Shown here piece after piece: positions 61,886-64,000 of a stretch of DNA of 64,000 nt (position 1 is its first letter; every line of letters begins with the position of its first letter). The stretch spans positions 20,204 to 84,203 of the forward strand of contig NZ_JAMTCP010000028.1 of the NCBI RefSeq assembly GCF_024171885.1. The letters are read 5' to 3'. The notes below the pieces were generated by a model. It saw only the letters and a list, made by a program, of their open reading frames with translations, did not search any database and was not told the DNA's origin. A program made the position numbers and the translations under genes. This stretch comes from Streptoalloteichus tenebrarius. GTDB taxonomy: Bacteria > Actinomycetota > Actinomycetes > Mycobacteriales > Pseudonocardiaceae.

Positions 61886-64000
61886 GCGCGCGCGTCATCT
61901 GGGACGAGGAGCGCCCGCACCCCCTGGGCGTGGACCGTATGGCCCAGCGCGTCACCGCCGGCGTCCTGGTGGGCGCCGTGGCCCTGGCCGGCCTCGGCGG
62001 GTGGGCCAGCGCCCACGCGGCCCCGCCACCCCGCCAACCGGGAGGACAGGCGGGTGGGCTGGATCCGGACCGGGACAAGCCCTGGTTGCGGGGAATCGTC
62101 CTCCGAGACGATCCGGAGTCCGGCCAGCAGCTCGTGGTCTTCAACGGCCAGGTCGTGGGCAAGCTGCCCCCTGGTGTTCGGGTGAGTACCGGCCAGCCCC
62201 CGCACCTTGGTTTCCGCTATCGCAGGGACAGCAGCGGTCGGTTGGTGCGGGACACGAACCAGAACCTGGTGGGCGACCTCCACGTCGAGGGGATTCGCGC
62301 CGACCCCAATGAGGGCAGCCGCCGCCACCTGGGAGAGGACCTCGAAGACCGGGAACTGCCCGACGAGAAGGGTGAGCGCCTCACGCCGGTGCGCAAGCCA
62401 CCGGAGGACGGGAGAAGGAACACGCCCGCGCCCCGCTCGGAGTCGGAGAAGAAGCGGCGGAAGGCCGAGATCACGCGTCACATCACGGAAATCCTGAGTA
62501 GAGCGGACGCCGCGGTGAAGAAGGCCCAGGTCGCCGTGCCAAAGCCGCCGGGCCAGCCGGCGATGACGGTTCCCCCCGGCCCGTCCGCGTCGCTCCTGGG
62601 CGTGCTCACGGTGGCCGCGCTGGGAGCGGAGCTCAGGCAGCGCGCGAGGGTGCGCTGGCACGACCTCGCAGCGCGCTCGGTGGTGACCCGCGCGGACGTG
62701 CGGGCCGCCGGACGCGTCAACCAGCTCCGGGAGAACGCCCTGGTCGCGGTCGAGCAGGCCGCCGTGGCGCGGAAGAACGCCGACGATGCGCGGCGGGCCG
62801 CGCAGGGGCCTTTCCCCACTGTTGAGGCCAGGCGCGAGGCGCACAAGGCCGCGGAGAAGGCCGAACGAGACAGCAGGAGGGCGGACCAGAAGGCCGCCGA
62901 CGCTACCGCCGCCTACGTCAGGGGAGCCGGTGGCCACCAGACCGAACGCGCCTACCGGATGCGCAAGGATGCGGCGCGTGCGGAGCGGGCGGCGGATCGG
63001 GCGGAGAAGCGAGCCGAGCGCACGGGTCGGCCCGAGCACCGTCAGGCCGCTGACGCCGCCCGCAGGAAGGCCGACGCCGCGCGCAACAATCAGGAGAAGA
63101 GCGAGCAGAAGGTCATCAAGTCCCGCGAGCGTGCCCTCAGGTCGCTCGACGAGCATGAGAGTCGCGTCGCACACCGACATCCCCGCGGGGGCGACGACCG
63201 GGGCAAGGGACGTGGCGGCGGATCGGGCCAGGCCGGCGGCAGCCCTGCCAAGCCTCCGAACAAGCCGAACAAGCCGGGAGGGAGCAGCGGAGCCAAGGCC
63301 GCGCCACCCGCCTCCCAGTCCGCTGCCTCCGGCAGGTCCTCCGGAACGTCGACGAATCGCTCCGGAACCGGAACCTCGTCGCGCTCGGTGAGCGGCGGGA
63401 CGCCACACAACGCGGCTGGGTCCGGCATGCCCACCGCGTCCGCCGGGAAGGGACTCAACGCGACCGCCAGCACCCCGCAGCCATCGGGACGGGTGGCCAC
63501 CTCACCCGATGGAGGCAAGCCCGCTCCCCGGATCACCCGCACGGGGAAGCAGAACGTGTCTTCCGAACGCCGGGCAAGGGGCCTGGGACCACGTGGCGCC
63601 GGCGGGGCTCTCTCCACCCTCTCCGAGGGCCTGGCGATACGACAGTTCGTCATCGATCAGCTCGTGGCCAAGGCGCGGGTGAACCCCGCGGTCTACGGGC
63701 CGCGGCTCGCCGAGTTCCGGAAGAGCGAACGGAAGTTGGAGGCCGGCCTGGCGAAACACCTCGCCGATCCCCGCTCACGCCGGAAGGCGCTGTCGTACAG
63801 GGCCTCGGTGCGGAACAGCGCGCTCGCACAGGCCGTGTTCGGTTCCGGGGAGGTCGTGGGCACCCCGGAGCACAAGGCCGCGATGAACGCCCTGTGGGCG
63901 GAGGCGAGCGAGAAGGCGCGCTGGGAGGAGAACGTCAAGGCCTGGGAGCGCAAGGCCCGCGCCGAAGCAACGGCCAAGGCGCAGGCCGCGGCGGCGGCCA
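61882..64000 (+). CDS. Long Ala/Lys/Arg-rich membrane-anchored protein (partial, runs off window)
   Basis: An open frame of at least 706 codons without a stop. The N-terminus has one hydrophobic helix (VTAGVLVGAVALAGLGGWAS, about 24-43), then a soluble region with LRGIVLRDDPESGQQLVVFN near residue 70. A second hydrophobic patch (SLLGVLTVAALGAE) is near 237. Long Ala/Arg/Lys helical arrays (about 275-430, AHKAAEKAERDSRRADQKAA type) look like coiled coil. A Gly/Ser/Pro-rich linker (about 435-560) is followed by a second helical block. It begins at ATG 61882, overlapping the preceding stop. Size and layout recall cell-surface filament or secreted toxin-carrier proteins, but the C-terminus is missing. 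Confidence 0.82.
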   Translation, partial: MSARVIWDEERPHPLGVDRMAQRVTAGVLVGAVALAGLGGWASAHAAPPPRQPGGQAGGLDPDRDKPWLRGIVLRDDPESGQQLVVFNGQVVGKLPPGVRVSTGQPPHLGFRYRRDSSGRLVRDTNQNLVGDLHVEGIRADPNEGSRRHLGEDLEDRELPDEKGERLTPVRKPPEDGRRNTPAPRSESEKKRRKAEITRHITEILSRADAAVKKAQVAVPKPPGQPAMTVPPGPSASLLGVLTVAALGAELRQRARVRWHDLAARSVVTRADVRAAGRVNQLRENALVAVEQAAVARKNADDARRAAQGPFPTVEARREAHKAAEKAERDSRRADQKAADATAAYVRGAGGHQTERAYRMRKDAARAERAADRAEKRAERTGRPEHRQAADAARRKADAARNNQEKSEQKVIKSRERALRSLDEHESRVAHRHPRGGDDRGKGRGGGSGQAGGSPAKPPNKPNKPGGSSGAKAAPPASQSAASGRSSGTSTNRSGTGTSSRSVSGGTPHNAAGSGMPTASAGKGLNATASTPQPSGRVATSPDGGKPAPRITRTGKQNVSSERRARGLGPRGAGGALSTLSEGLAIRQFVIDQLVAKARVNPAVYGPRLAEFRKSERKLEAGLAKHLADPRSRRKALSYRASVRNSALAQAVFGSGEVVGTPEHKAAMNALWAEASEKARWEENVKAWERKARAEATAKAQAAAAA

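Overview
The window is chromosomal DNA from a very GC-rich actinomycete. Codon third positions are almost all G or C, GTG and TTG starts are frequent, and neighbouring genes often overlap by 4 bp. The gene content (SigE-type sigma factor, LytTR and LuxR two-component systems, NsdA-like regulator, LutABC, MctC/MctB-type transporters, F420-type flavin oxidoreductase, secreted amylase) fits the order Pseudonocardiales (Saccharothrix, Actinosynnema or Lentzea-like). The genus is an inference. I see no insertion sequence, prophage, CRISPR array or biosynthetic gene cluster.

Region by region. 1-1759: SigE-family sigma factor with the start of its downstream partner, then an exported serine hydrolase. 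1770-12970: a monocarboxylate locus. Two sodium/solute symporters, each with a small membrane partner, a LytTR response regulator, an SppA-type peptidase and a LytS-type kinase lie on the minus strand; lactate oxidation genes lutABC diverge from the kinase. 12984-17843: Fpg/Nei glycosylase, a small membrane protein, an esterase, tRNA-Gly(GCC), a PPOX-fold protein and MsrA. 17999-26572: a coupled operon of two paralogous membrane-anchored proteins, a 1262-residue glycosyltransferase/coiled-coil/FkbM fusion and two acyltransferase-like membrane proteins. 26712-35178: secreted alpha-amylase, gamma-glutamyltransferase, aldo/keto reductase, SDR, RecB-like nuclease and a DUF6474-like protein. 35262-40327: BCCT transporter with a structured leader, then a YcnI-CopC-CopD copper operon. 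40488-45447: an Mph-like macrolide kinase, a second APH-fold kinase behind an NsdA-like regulator, and two small conserved proteins. 46440-53984: methyltransferase, GH1 beta-glucosidase, TetR regulator, a PLP enzyme divergent from a sugar-lactone oxidase, an NAD-binding protein and an unknown. 54256-58947: Na+/H+ antiporter, a NarL-type two-component system whose kinase has an unusual tail, and a PAP2 phosphatase. 59117-64000: an HTH/membrane/proline-rich protein divergent from a proline-rich Cys-pair protein and a long Ala/Lys/Arg-rich protein that runs off the window.

The most notable non-coding feature is an intergenic repeat present three times (13930, 32815 reversed, 52432). Each copy has a GC-rich core of about 41 bp, exactly 39 unconserved bases, and then a DnaA-box nonamer, with a second box further out.
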